Below are positions 23,807-34,499 of a stretch of 64,000 nt of DNA, piece after piece. Source of the DNA: Larix kaempferi (lineage: Eukaryota > Streptophyta > Pinopsida > Pinales > Pinaceae); NCBI GenBank assembly GCA_027924585.1, contig BSBM01001664.1:1170501-1234500 (forward strand), read 5' to 3'. The notes under the pieces are model-generated. The model did not search any database, had not been told where the DNA came from, and saw only the letters and a program-made list of their open reading frames with translations. Position 1 is the stretch's first letter. Each line of letters starts with the position of its first letter. Made by a program: the position numbers and the translations under genes.

Positions 23807-24460
23807 GTCAAAAAGTCAAAATTTGGTTAAAGTTTGACTAAGGCTCAAGATGATGGAATAATCATATGTTATGCCTGCAAGAGGTGTTAGGGCTTTAATC
23901 ATTAGTAGAATTGATGAACAACTACATGTTAAGTCATGCTATACACCAATGATCATTTCAAGTACAACAAGTGCAAGACAGGTACTAAGTATAGTAAAGG
24001 ACAAGAGTAACTAGCTTCATATACATATTCCTGCCCAAACTAATCACACAATGTAATGCATAGATCAACCTCTCCCTTCGATGAAGTGGAATGAAGGGCA
24101 ATCACGAGCTTTGTCAAAATGTGAGATTTACCAAGTCAAAAAGTCAAAATTTGGTCAAAGTTTGACCAAGGCTCAAGATGATGGAATAATCATATGTTAT
24201 GCCTGCAAGAGGTGTTAATGCCTTAATCATTAGTAGAATTGATGAACAACTACATGCTAAGTCATGCTATACACCAGTGATCATTTCAAGTACAACAAGT
24301 GCAAGACAAGTACTAAGTACAGTAAATGACAAGAGTAACTAGCTTCATATACATATTCTTGCCCAAACTAATCACACAATGTAATGCAGTGATCAACCTC
24401 TCCCTTCGATGAAGTGGAATGAAGGGCAATCACGGGCTTTGTCAAAATGTGAGATTGACC
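23807..24460. repeat. 328 bp tandem duplication
   Basis: Two head-to-tail copies, 23807-24134 and 24135-24460, each beginning gtcaaaaagtcaaaatttgg and containing aatcatatgttatgcctgc and atcaacctctcccttcgatg. Only scattered differences are visible, so the event looks recent. Non-coding. Confidence 0.85.
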
Positions 24461-24810
24461 ATAGGATTGACTTGAGTCACTTTTGGAAAGAGGGGATAAG
24501 GGATACTCTGTGACATTTGTTGGAGTGGCTAACACCGGGGAAGCATAGTGTCTCACAAATGGAAGAAGTGCTTAGAAGCACCCCTTTTACTCTAACAAGC
24601 CTCCCCTTTATTCATTTCATAACTTTTTCTTTTCATTGATTTTTCTTTTGATGCTTTTGCTTTCTTTCTTTTGATCTTTCTTTGGAGCACTTTTTATTTT
24701 GCAATCCTTTAATTGACTAATGGCTAAGAGGTACTGGCCCTAGATAGCCTTTTGGGCCCCAGTTATGACACGGTCTTAGATTCGCTACCAGCCACCATTC
24801 ATAGGTGTGA

Positions 24811-25400
24811 TGGAGTTGCCACAATAATGCTTTGTCAGAGCAAGTAGACTTAACCTCTTCATTCAAGGATTACCTACCCTCCCAATCACTAACCAACTTC
24901 AAGGATTGGGACCACTTGCTTCAAGTCTAGGGTGTACTCTTTCGATGACTAGGCCTACCTTGCCCACACTCAATCCACCTGGATCTACAAGTAGAAAGAG
25001 ATCAACGCGGTGAGCAAGTTTTTTCCACACACATCAAAGCTGAGACACTAGGGAAAACATGGAGGCCATTCTAACATAGATGTCACAGAGGGGGAGGTCC
25101 TCATGGAGTTGCCACAATAATGCTTTGTTAGAGCAAGTAGGATTAACCTCTTAATTCAAGGATTACCTACCCTCCCAATCACTAACCAACTTCAAGAATT
25201 GGGACCACTTGCTTCAAGTCTAGGGTGTACTCTTTCGGTGACTAGGACTACCTTGCCTACACTCAATCCACTTGGATCTACAAGCAGAAAGAGATCAACA
25301 AGGTGAGCAAGTTTTTGCCACACACATCAGAGCTGAGACACCAGGGAAAACATGGAGGCCATCCTAACATAGAGGTCACAGAGGGGGAGGTTCTCAAGTT
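24811..25400. repeat. 293 bp tandem duplication
   Basis: Copies begin tggagttgccacaataatgc at 24811 and 25104 and run through tcaatccacctggatctac to cagagggggaggt. A third, diverged relative lies at about 27730-27985. The repeat leads into the direct repeat at 25316. Confidence 0.85.
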
Positions 25401-26397
25401 CATCAGTCATGTCTAGGTCAATGGTGTTTTGCAACAAATGGATGAGATGGATAAGTGGAAAAAAGGCTATATACGAAACCAAGAGAAGGGTGGTGATCTA
25501 TACATTACACAGGCAATCAGCCCAAACTAAGACATGTGCATGAAACTATCACTAATGCACCTAAACCACACCAAGCACAAGTCCTTCTGATAGCAACTAG
25601 AGAAAAACTATATGATAATTTATGCATAACAAAGTCTAACACAAGTCCTTCTGATAGCAACTAGATATACCTTTGTAATATACCTGATTTGAGCTGCAGC
25701 TGCAAAGTATCCACCTGTGTTGGCTTTGGAGGGCTGAGGAAGATGAGATCCAAAATGCACAATAATAGTCATCAAGGTCCACTGTACCAAGGTCTAGGAT
25801 GTATGGCCGGGGATAGCATGAAGAGGGCTCAAAAATGACAAAGGTAGCCCCTCTGGTGCTATGCTACTGCATCTGATCCAATTGCTAAATGATGAGATAA
25901 TCCTCAAATCCACTGATAAAATCTGATGGGACACTGCACCCACTGTAAGGACTGTCTCAAAATTGTGGCCTGCTCTGACAAAATGAGAGAATAATACCCC
26001 TCTACAGAATGTGTGATGAACATTTGGCTCCAACTGGGACAAGTGCTCTAAGGGAGAGAGCGCTTGAGAACCTTAGCATCTCTAGTCTGCAACAACCCTC
26101 TATGCATCAAAGTACTTGTACCTGCAAAATGCCAATGCTATACCCCTCTCACAGTCTGGTCATTAGTACTCGATATATACAAATGTATAACAGAGATAAA
26201 ACTGAAACAAAGCAATAGACTGAATTTAAATGCTCAAAATTTTTAACTATATGGTGAAAATGAAACACTAACTAATGCAAGCACACACACAGACATGAAA
26301 GAAACACACATGTAGGCAATTAAAGCTAAACTGCAAAAACAAAAAGCTCAAAATTGTCCTACACTAAAATGTCAAAAGGAGAGAACTAACTACGTTT

Positions 26398-27297
26398 GAT
26401 TTGGTATATGTTGTCTCAAGAAACTATCATGGACATGAGTTCTGAAAAGATAACCATTTGTGGAGGACAAGTAATACATATGACCATCAAAACAATCCAC
26501 CATAAATGGCTTGGACATGTACTAATAGACTAGGTTTCATAAAACAACTTGATCTTGATAGGTGAATCTTTGGCGATTTACTATAGTCGGGATAACACCA
26601 ATATCTCGACACTCGGATAAAGTAACATCTGTGTTATGCTGTGCCACAGGGTGGCTAGGCAAATTTCTTCCATATCCATCCTCTAATGATCTCGAATCAA
26701 ACCTAATTGGTCCACCATCTAATAGAATAACAACTCTACCCACTAGGAGCTCCTTGAATTTTCTCTCTCTTCCAAGTGCATCATGGCGACACCCCTCAAC
26801 ATTGATTGTTTCGTGAACTGCATGGATGGGACACTTTTCTGCACTTCATTCACGGTCCAAAAAATCCTTGGTCGATTGTCTTGCTTGTCCAGACGAGGCG
26901 AAGGTGGATGCGTCTCATCGTTCTGTCTACTACTACCCTCTCCTGTAGGGATAGGCACCTCTCTGGGGAACATAAGACTAAATAAGGCCTCTTGATCCAG
27001 AGTATGGATATGTGTTGCCCTCCAATCCTCAATTTCTTCAACACTACTCACTGCTACGTACAACGGGGGATCATAAATACCAAGGATGCGCTCAGGAGGT
27101 AATGATAGGTCTACTTCTTCCTCATTCCCTTGCAAGATGGCCAAATCATTTAGGGCAAAATATTCTCCTGGTGCATCATGAGATAAAGCACTATTTTCCC
27201 AATCACCAGTAGAAATCATTCCCCTATCCTCATTTCTTGATCGAAAAGGACTCCTAGGGTGTTGACGCATATGCTCTTCTATAGCAACGGTGGCCAT
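26398..27297 (-). pseudogene. Unrecognised coding relic
   Basis: Minus strand. Met at 27297 opens a 184-residue frame rich in Glu, Arg and Pro, with a conserved-looking end (RPRIFWTVNEVQKSVPSMQ, then MLRGVAMMHLEERE). After a frameshift near 26750 a second frame continues plausibly: VGRVVILLDGGPIRFDSRSL, EDGYGRNLPSHPVAQHN, TLSECRDIGVIP. After one or two stops a third piece reads MSKPFMVDCFDGHMYYLSST, then a peptide ending QHIPNQT. The pieces read as one decayed protein of about 290 residues. I do not recognise a family; a Gag-like protein is possible given the flanking repeats. Confidence 0.4.
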
Positions 27298-27378
27298 GAT
27301 ATCAACTTAACTCCCTCAGGGTTCAAAAACTTCTTTGATTCATATCGGCAAGGAATTTTCCATTGGATAAGTACCATT

Positions 27379-27579
27379 TTATTTAACACCCTCTTGTTCA
27401 GGGTCACCACTTATCTGAGAAGAAGGAGAATCATCGTCAGGTTCATCTTCTTCAGGGTCTGTGGCAACATCTAGATGAAAGCCCTCTCGAGGAGGATTAT
27501 GAGAAAGCATATATGCCATCAAAGCCCCTCCAGAGTAAACGCTTGGGGGAAGGTGCCCAGAGGCCCTTATGCTTCCCAC
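27379..27579 (-). pseudogene. Short upstream frame of the unknown relic
   Basis: A 66-residue minus-strand frame with an acidic C-terminus (DPEEDEPDDDSPSSQ), directly upstream of the frame starting at 27297. It could be the N-terminal part of the same protein, separated by a stop. No motif is recognised. Confidence 0.25.
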
Positions 27580-28590
27580 GATTGAGTGGGTTCGGAATTT
27601 TGGTCAATTTGCTCTGTTATAGTTTGTGGATCAATATTATTAAACGTGTCATGTTGGCTGGAATCATTCCCCACACAGTCATGCAATGACATTACTCCCA
27701 CTCCCTGACTCCATAAGCTAGAGATTAAGTAGGCTTAACCTCATACTTGGAGGATTACCTACCCTTCCAGCCAATAACCGATTTCAAGGATGGGGAGCAC
27801 TTGTTTCAAGTTTAGGGGGTACACTTCCAGTGACTAGACTACCTAGGCTTAGAACTCAACATCGGTAGCTATCCGACAAGAAGTGTTAAGGCTTTGTATA
27901 GTTTCATCACACACATCAGAGCCGAGACACCAAGAAAAACATGGAGGCCATCCTAACGAAGAGGTCACAGAGGGGGAGCTCCTCAAGTTCACCTGTCATG
28001 CCCAAGTCAAGGGAGTTTTGCAACAGATGGATGAGATGGATAAGTGGGAAGAAGGCTAAGTACGAAACCAAGAGAGGGGTGATGATCTATACATTATATA
28101 GGCAATCAACTTCAACAAAAATATGTGCATGAAACTACCACTAATGCACCTAAACCACACCAAGCACAAGTCCTATTGACAGTCAACCAATAAAATCGCA
28201 TGATCACCTATGCATGACAAAGTCTAACATAAGTCAGTCCATTGATAAAACTCATGAAATCCATAAATATACCTCTGCCGTATACCTGATCTTAACTGCA
28301 GCTGCAAAGTATCCACCTGGTGACTCTGGAGGGCCAAGAAAAATCAGATCTCAATTGTATAAGGATAGGCATGAAGGTGCACTGTACCAAGGTCTAAAAT
28401 GTATGACAGGGGATGACATGAAGAGGGCTCAATAATGACAAAGGTTGCCCCTCTGAAGCTCTGCCATTATATCTCATGCAGCTGCTGAAAAGTGAGATAA
28501 TCCTCAAATCCTCTGATACTATCTGATAGGAAACTGCATCCCACTGTAAGGACTGGCTCAAAACTGTAGTATGCTCTGGCAAAATGAGAG

Positions 28591-30372
28591 GGAAGTCCAT
28601 CTGTATAATATGTGATAGCAGAACCCATCATAGATTGGAGTAGGAAATCAATGTCATCTTTGGCTAGCAAAGAAGAGGGATTGCTAGTCCTCCACTCTCC
28701 CTTGAAGACTACTCATCTATCCTTTGAGATTACTAATGACTCCATTGTCCAACAAGTGTTTCCCTTGAAGGCACTAGATCTATATTTTAGTAGTTTAATT
28801 TATTTTCTATTTCAAGTTTTCTTCCATCTTTCCATTTTATAATAATTTTTTTGAACATTTTTAAGTACTTGGGTTTACTCATTTCAAGAGTCTCTTAGGG
28901 GAGCTATTTGCTTCCCCTCCTTGCCTCGTCATCTCATAATTAAGAAATATTAAGTTCAACACACCATAAAATCTAATAAACCAGCACATCCAATAAATGA
29001 CTTTTGGTGTTTTAAGTCTCTAGTTTTAATAATTCAAGTACCCAACTAATAGGCTGCTTAAATCTTTAAATTCTAAGTTCCTATTAGTTTTCTTTGATGT
29101 TATGTTGCATTATTTTTAGATCTGAAAGTTACAGTGATGATTTAGTGTTGAATGGTTCATTTGAAGGCATACTAACGTTTTGCATTTGGGTTTTTGCTCA
29201 TAATCTAATAACTTGGATGCATGCTCACTATTGTTAGTAGTTTAATTAAGTAATCAACACTAATCAATTCAAATCTGCCTTCTTCCTTTTAAGATCAGCT
29301 AGATATGATATCTTTTGGTTGGTCTCTTTCATAGCATTTGGTTTATTTCAGTCATTTTACTCTCACATTGGTTATTCGCTCCATTGATAAATCTTGATGG
29401 TTAATGTTTAATGCTGAAGCCTGAGAGTGCTGTGTCTTAATCGATTCACATGCACTTAATTTCATTGCTACAACTTCTAATGATCTAAGAACTCATGGCA
29501 ATTAGCTACCTTGGTAACCTGTATGGATAACTTTGAATTTACTTGTGAATGCTTCATTTGATTCACATGAATACCTGCAATTTACTGTGATATCTTGGCT
29601 TGGTAGCAATTCGCACTTTCACTCTTCTAATGTTATTATTTGTTATTGAAATCTATTTTCACATGTGGATAGTTATTAATGTTTCATGGATGATAGCTTA
29701 CTCCTTTGCTTATTATCATATATTGTTCAAATTATAAATGGGATATTTTAAATGCTCATATGATACAGCGATCATAGCTTGCTAACAATCAACTTCCATT
29801 TTGATTATGTATCATGCTTTACCTTTGTTCATGGTCATTATTTCATCCTTCAATCATTAATAGAGTGTATCTTAAACCTAATCATATACCTTTAGCTAGG
29901 CATATCCTAATAAAAATTAGAGCTAGATCATTATATTTGGTAAATGAAACCTTTATAGTTTTGCTTAGAGAAAATTTGGCTAGGTCTATCCCTTAGAGAG
30001 AACTTCAATTTTTGATTTTGGTGAAACTAGAGCCATGAACATAGGTGTTCCTAGGATCAAATATTAAATGCAAATGAGTACAAGCACTGACAATTAGAAA
30101 TCCTAAATTCGATAAATTCCATTAATCAACACTAGTGTGCTAAGGTGCAAGGTTATGGGGTTTGATTTCAACAAGGTCATCTGCTAAATTACAGTGTCTT
30201 GCTTGTACTTGTTCACTTGTATATTCTCCTACTTAGATACTTGATGTACTTCTAAAAATGTAATCTACTCCAAAATGTAATGAATCTACCTTTAAAGTAA
30301 CGCAAAGTATCACATGCTTCTTGTTTATGTTTACCCTGATTATTAATCTGTCTTGCATTGTGTATGATTTAG
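28591..30372. other. Intron-like A/T-rich sequence
   Basis: No repeat or coding signal recognised. T-rich, with many short ATG frames. It lies directly upstream of the carrier exon and reads like intron. Confidence 0.45.
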
Positions 30373-30468
30373 GATTATATAGTGGACTTGGGTGGATGAC
30401 TCTTGGGAAAGCTCCTGCGTTGGGAGTGCGCTTTGGAACATATGAGCTTTTGACAGCTTTCTACAAAG
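30373..30468 (+). CDS. Exon of a mitochondrial carrier family protein
   Basis: A 96 bp exon bounded by tgatttag (acceptor ending 30372) and AAAG|gtatatttg (donor). It begins with two bases and ends with one, phase 1 on both sides, and reads G-LYSGLGWMTLGKAPALGVRF followed by GTYELLTAFYK. G-x-x-x-G helix patterns, the LYSGL segment and the GKAPALGVRFGTYE stretch are typical of the even-numbered helix region of mitochondrial substrate carriers (SLC25 type), which exchange metabolites across the inner mitochondrial membrane. Neither neighbouring exon was identified with confidence: the flanks are intron-like for many kilobases and an LTR element enters 0.9 kb downstream. The gene therefore has very long TE-filled introns, or this is an orphan exon or pseudogene fragment. 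Substrate and orthologue cannot be said from 32 residues. Confidence 0.65.
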
Positions 30469-31372
30469 GTATATTTGTGTTTTTAACTCGATAAATAATT
30501 ATGGGAATTATGTTCTTGGAAAATTGTTTTTCTGGAAGATATTTTTTGTTATGATAGAGTTTTGCATATTGTTGATGCCTGTTTACTGTAGCTAAGTCTC
30601 ATAAACCAAAATGTTCATAGAAACAAGAATTAACTTATTTCTTTAGATATATAAGAAATTGTAAAGTTCGAGTGACATTATCTTTGTCGTGCTCGTCCTC
30701 CTCAAGGGCACCTAACACAATTTAGCAGCTTATATGAATAAAAATACACAGTAATTCCTATAATTTCTTGTTGATTCTACTCTGTTACAGTCGTAACAGA
30801 GTAATAAGAGCTTAAGAGGAATCGGCATAAATAGCAGGAGGAATCAGCATAAATAGCAGCATATGTTTATAATCTCTTAAAAGCCTATCATTTCATACAC
30901 CATTGTCAATAGAACTAGGCATGCAAAGATTCAATGCATTAATTGAATCTACATATCCTTGCACTTCTTATAACAGTAAGTATATGCATGTGTGTTTAGC
31001 CGTTGATAATGAAAGCACAAGTTAGTTTACCATCATAACATACTCCTTCATTCAAAGATAAATCAACAGTGGTGGAATAATAATTAAACCATCAATGAAG
31101 AATGGGAAAAATATGCAATTTCCATTTCTTCCTTAAATTTATAGTAACTCTTTGATGGTTATCAACCATAAATGACAACAAGAATACCTGTAATAGAAAC
31201 TGAAGACATGTTCACTGTTTTCCTACAACTCCTGATCATGCTCCTTGCAGGTTTCGCTCCTGAATTATGTGACTTTCATTTTGATTCCTCACACCAGATC
31301 TGGATTTATTTTATGAGGACTAAGGATTAAGTGTTCATTAAGTTCATAGAGTTCAAGGCTCCAGTTGAAATT
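30469..31372. other. Intron sequence downstream of carrier exon
   Basis: A/T-rich, no repeats or coding blocks recognised. An acceptor-like tgctccttgcag lies near 31250, but the sequence after it does not read as a carrier exon. Confidence 0.4.
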
Positions 31373-31605
31373 TGTTATGAAGATAAAATATAAAATATTA
31401 TATTATTTAATTATATTTAATATTAATATTATTATGAAAAGGTGCCCATGTAAAGACACAACTTAATACAAAAGGTCACCTCAATAGCCTATAAAGGCCA
31501 AGGCCATTTCTGATTGTAATCATTATAATATATTCAATACAATTATTTATATATTATTTGGTACATCCAATCATAATAAACAGTTATACGCTTCTGCCTG
31601 TTACA
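31373..31605 (+). mobile_element. Short LTR (233 bp) of the IWS1-carrying element
   Basis: tgttatgaag...gcctgttaca, followed one base later by an initiator-Met primer site, so this is a 5' LTR in plus orientation. TATA tataaag at 31490-31496 and A/T-rich polyadenylation-like sequence (attcaatac, aataaac) follow in the usual order. Layout and several words (tgttatg start, aaggtcacc, tataaag, ttgtaatcat, TaaCA end) resemble the 206 bp LTR at 58397. It sits in the intron after the carrier exon. No 3' LTR was found in the window. Confidence 0.75.
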
Positions 31606-31606
31606 T

Positions 31607-31620
31607 TGGTATCAGAGCCA
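31607..31620 (+). other. Primer binding site of the IWS1-carrying element
   Basis: tggtatcagagcca, complementary to the 3' end of initiator tRNA-Met, one base downstream of the LTR. Confidence 0.85.
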
Positions 31621-31649
31621 ACAAAGAAAACCGTCCTTCGTAATTTCCA

Positions 31650-32327
31650 ATGGAGGCAAAGGAAATACAAGAAATTGGAGATCTACTTAAAAAATTAAAA
31701 GAGAATTTCCAGTGCGGCACTGAGAGAGAAAGCAAATTTATATCAAAAGAAAAAGAAGTATTAACAAAAGTTATAATTGAGGTAAACAATTATGAAAGAC
31801 AAATAAGACCGCAAAAAGGTAACGATTTTGATGATGACAGTTCCGATGATATATGTAACAAGAGTGAACTGTTTCCTGTAGATGGTAATACAATGGACGA
31901 TGCCACCGAAGAGAATGAAGATTCTCAAGGGGTACTTGACAGTGAAGATGCCAAAAAATATGACAACGGTAAAGTAGCTTCCCTGGCAGAAGATGGAGTT
32001 TTTGTATCATTTACTTGGGAAGATAATTTGAAAGCTACGATAAACAGATCCGAAGAAAGGGTTTCCATCTCAACAGAACAGAGCAAGAACAACAAAGGAA
32101 GGAACCAAAAGTTTATGACCAGTCTTGAAGTTGCAGCAGAGGAAGATGCTGAACTGAATCGACAATGTAAACCTACCATAAATAAGCTTAAAATGCTACT
32201 TGTGCTTATGAGGGTTCTTTCCAAGAGGCAATTGCAGCAAGAATTCTTAAAACGGGGGTTCTTGTCAAAATCTGATGAAGCAACAGCATCAAATAAGAAA
32301 CTTGCAGGATATCTTGTTGACAAATAG
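31650..32327 (+). CDS. Fusion ORF with captured IWS1/SPN1 fragment
   Basis: A 225-codon open frame starting 30 bp after the primer site. Residues 1-50 (MEAKEIQEIGDLLKKLKENF...) are a charged, helical segment that could be a remnant of the element's own Gag. Residues 55-150 are acidic and low complexity, unassigned. From about residue 154 the frame matches plant IWS1 (interacts with SPT6; the SPN1 elongation factor of RNA polymerase II): EEDAELNRQCKPTINKLK and LSKRQLQQEFLKRG are the start of its TFIIS N-terminal-like domain. At residue 203/204 it jumps to FLSKSDEATASNKKLA near the end of that domain, skipping about 55 residues of the usual protein. It stops at TAG where IWS1 has Trp (DK-W-SRP). 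No intron is present, so a spliced mRNA was copied. With its core helices missing it is unlikely to act as IWS1. Whether it is expressed is unknown. Confidence 0.8.
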   Translation: MEAKEIQEIGDLLKKLKENFQCGTERESKFISKEKEVLTKVIIEVNNYERQIRPQKGNDFDDDSSDDICNKSELFPVDGNTMDDATEENEDSQGVLDSEDAKKYDNGKVASLAEDGVFVSFTWEDNLKATINRSEERVSISTEQSKNNKGRNQKFMTSLEVAAEEDAELNRQCKPTINKLKMLLVLMRVLSKRQLQQEFLKRGFLSKSDEATASNKKLAGYLVDK

Positions 32328-32524
32328 TGTCGTCCCATATTCCAAAAGAGCACTCATTACAAAACTCCTTATAGAAGGCCACAACCAACGAAAACTGTTG
32401 CAAGGCCTGTTGGCTTGGATTCAAGAGATGATGACCTTTCACAGGAACCCAAGCCTTCTCAGTCAGGTTATAGACAGCTTACACTCTGCCCTGAAGCAAG
32501 TGTGATGGATTTTGTGGTGCGCCC
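32328..32524 (+). pseudogene. IWS1 C-terminal continuation after the stop
   Basis: In the same frame beyond the TAG the reading continues CRPIFQKSTHY, then a basic Pro-rich segment, LDSRDDDL and PEASVMDFVVRP, in the order found in IWS1 after the TFIIS-like domain (WSRPIFNKST ... RPEATPLDFVVRP). It ends exactly at 32524, where an unrelated LTR starts (tgtttccgcc). The last part of IWS1 was not found elsewhere in the window. Confidence 0.8.
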
Positions 32525-32809
32525 TGTTTCCGCCTAATACACACCTCCAAATGTGGAGAGGTATCCAACCCATTCAGTGTGTCCTTGGGGGCAAGCTATG
32601 AGTCTAGAACCCATTGTCACCTTGATTATCAACTCCTCCGTTTAGGTTCAACTCCTAAAGAGCCAAGGGGGGTAGACCCTATTTACTAAGCTTTAAAGAT
32701 TTTATTAGGATACATTTTGGAGTTAAATTATTATTTAAATTACTTAATGATTCTGATGACAAGCAATCATACAAAATGCAACCAATAGTTTGATGATAGT
32801 CAAACCTTC

Positions 32810-34168
32810 TGTTGAAAGTATCAATTAACTGAGAGAGGGGGGGTGAATCAGTTAATTACAGAGCTTAAACAATTTTAAAAATCTTTTCCTTGATATCTTA
32901 TAGCAGTTAGGGTGTTATCAGAACCTTTACATTCATTATTTTAACAGCAGAAAGTTCATTGCAGTAGATTTAATATATAGGCACAGTATAATCATTCAAT
33001 CACACAAATATACACATAGACACAGATTTTTCATGAGGAAACCCATAAAGGGAAAAACCTCTTCTTCTTAGGATGTCAGGAAGGCTTCAACTTCTGTACA
33101 TCATTTTTATCTTTGAGCTTCTACTCAAATGAGGCTACAACCTTCGAATTACAAGCACCCACTTGTAAAAGAGCACCAACTCTTCTTCTTTAGCACCCAC
33201 TGAAATATGAGGACAACAATCCTCCCTAGCACCTCCCTTCCACCCTAGCAAGAATTTTTCAATCGATTATATCACACTGGTTCAGATAAATCAATACATA
33301 CTCTTTTCATTTTTTGTTTTGTGCTGCTACAGCTTGGGTTTCTGGGCATTCTATTTTTCATTAAATCGAGTCACACATTTTTCTTCTGAATTGTTAAGAA
33401 TTTTTCAGTCAATTATATCACACTGATTCAGATATATCAGTACATACCCTTTTCATTTTTGTTCTGTGCTGCTACAGCTCGTGTTTCTGGGCATTTTGTT
33501 CTTCATTAAATCGAGCCATACATTTCTGTTCTGAATTGTTCTTCGAATCACAACTTCATCAGCAACCACTCCTCTTCATCCTCTCAATTCTCACACAGAT
33601 TTTGTTCTCATCAATTGTTTTTTATAGATGTTGAAGTTATATGCCTCGGTCTCTTTAACTTCCAGATATACCAATTCTAAAACTGAAACTGTCTCTTTAA
33701 CTCTCAATTCGAAAATTGAACTGTTTCTTTGACTTCTAGAATTTACACGCTGTAATTGATATTTGAACTGTCTCTCTGATTTCCAGAATTTACATGCTGT
33801 AACTGACTAATTAAAAAAAATAAATGTTTGTGAGTCGCAGCTTGTCTGAGTCACGACTGTTTGAGTCACGGCCATCTGAGTCTCAGCCGTCTGAGTCGCG
33901 GTTGTCTGAGTCACGGCCGTTTGAGTCTCAGCCGTTTGAGTCGCAGCCATCTGAGTTGCAGTCGTCTGAGTCACAGCTTGTCTGAGTCGCAGCTATCTGA
34001 GTCGCAGCTGTTTGAGTTGTAGCTGTCTGAGTTGCAACCGTCTAACAACATTCTTTTCTTCTATTTCAATCTCAGTCGCAGCTTTAGTAAACTGAAGTTG
34101 GTATGGTCTGAGTCACTCGCCTTGTCTGCTTTCCAACCATCAATGACAATTGAATCAAAGTGCCAACA
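32810..34168. mobile_element. 1.36 kb solo LTR nested in Z
   Basis: tgttgaaagtatcaattaac...aaagtgccaaca with an exact 5 bp duplication ccttc at 32805-32809 and 34169-34173. TG...CA ends and the lack of any coding interior or primer site indicate a solo LTR. It begins with the gagagagggggggtgaatcag block. Strand not determined. Confidence 0.75.
33825..34050. repeat. 15 bp minisatellite (gtctgagtcgcagcc)
   Basis: About 14 diverged tandem units of c(t/c)gtctgagtc(g/a)c(a/g)g inside the 1.36 kb LTR. The unit length preserves frame but there is no start or conserved peptide. Confidence 0.85.
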
Positions 34169-34499
34169 CCTTCTTGAAAAACAAACAAACCAAAGAATGA
34201 AATAATCAGTGGCTAACAATTCCAGTGCTCTATTGGGCTAGTGAGTCACAACAAATGAAGAAGAAAATTTACTTGCTTAATGTAGCAAGATTATACAATT
34301 ATATGTAAATAATGAAAATAATTTACTTTACAATTAAAACATACAAGAAATTGCTATAAAGTCAAATGAATGAAAAAAACTAGCTTGTAAGGTGTTACGT
34401 GGTACCAGTACCAGCGCACCTGTAAAGGTGCCCTAGGGAGAGGGGGTCATTTTTCTGACCAAGAGGGGGCTTTTTCTAAGTAGGGGTTATGGCCCGACC

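Larger units (their letters stand above)
25316..28590 (-). mobile_element. Possible LTR retroelement bounded by direct repeats
   Basis: Two direct repeats of about 680 bp, near 25316-26000 and 27905-28590, share cacacatcag...gagacacc, aacatggaggcc, gtcacagagggggag, gatgagatggataag, gtgcactgtaccaaggtc-like words and gataatcctcaaatcc. They enclose about 1.9 kb with a coding-looking minus-strand segment (26398-27579). Exact termini, target duplication, primer site and purine tract were not found, so LTR status is inference; a non-element segmental duplication is the alternative. Confidence 0.4.

Noticed and set aside
31250-31330. Possible further carrier exon after ctccttgcag
   Set aside because: The sequence following the acceptor-like site does not resemble the carrier family and reaches a stop quickly.
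31771-32442. Minus-strand frames opposite the IWS1 fusion
   Set aside because: Shadows of the plus-strand coding sequence; they lack any motif.
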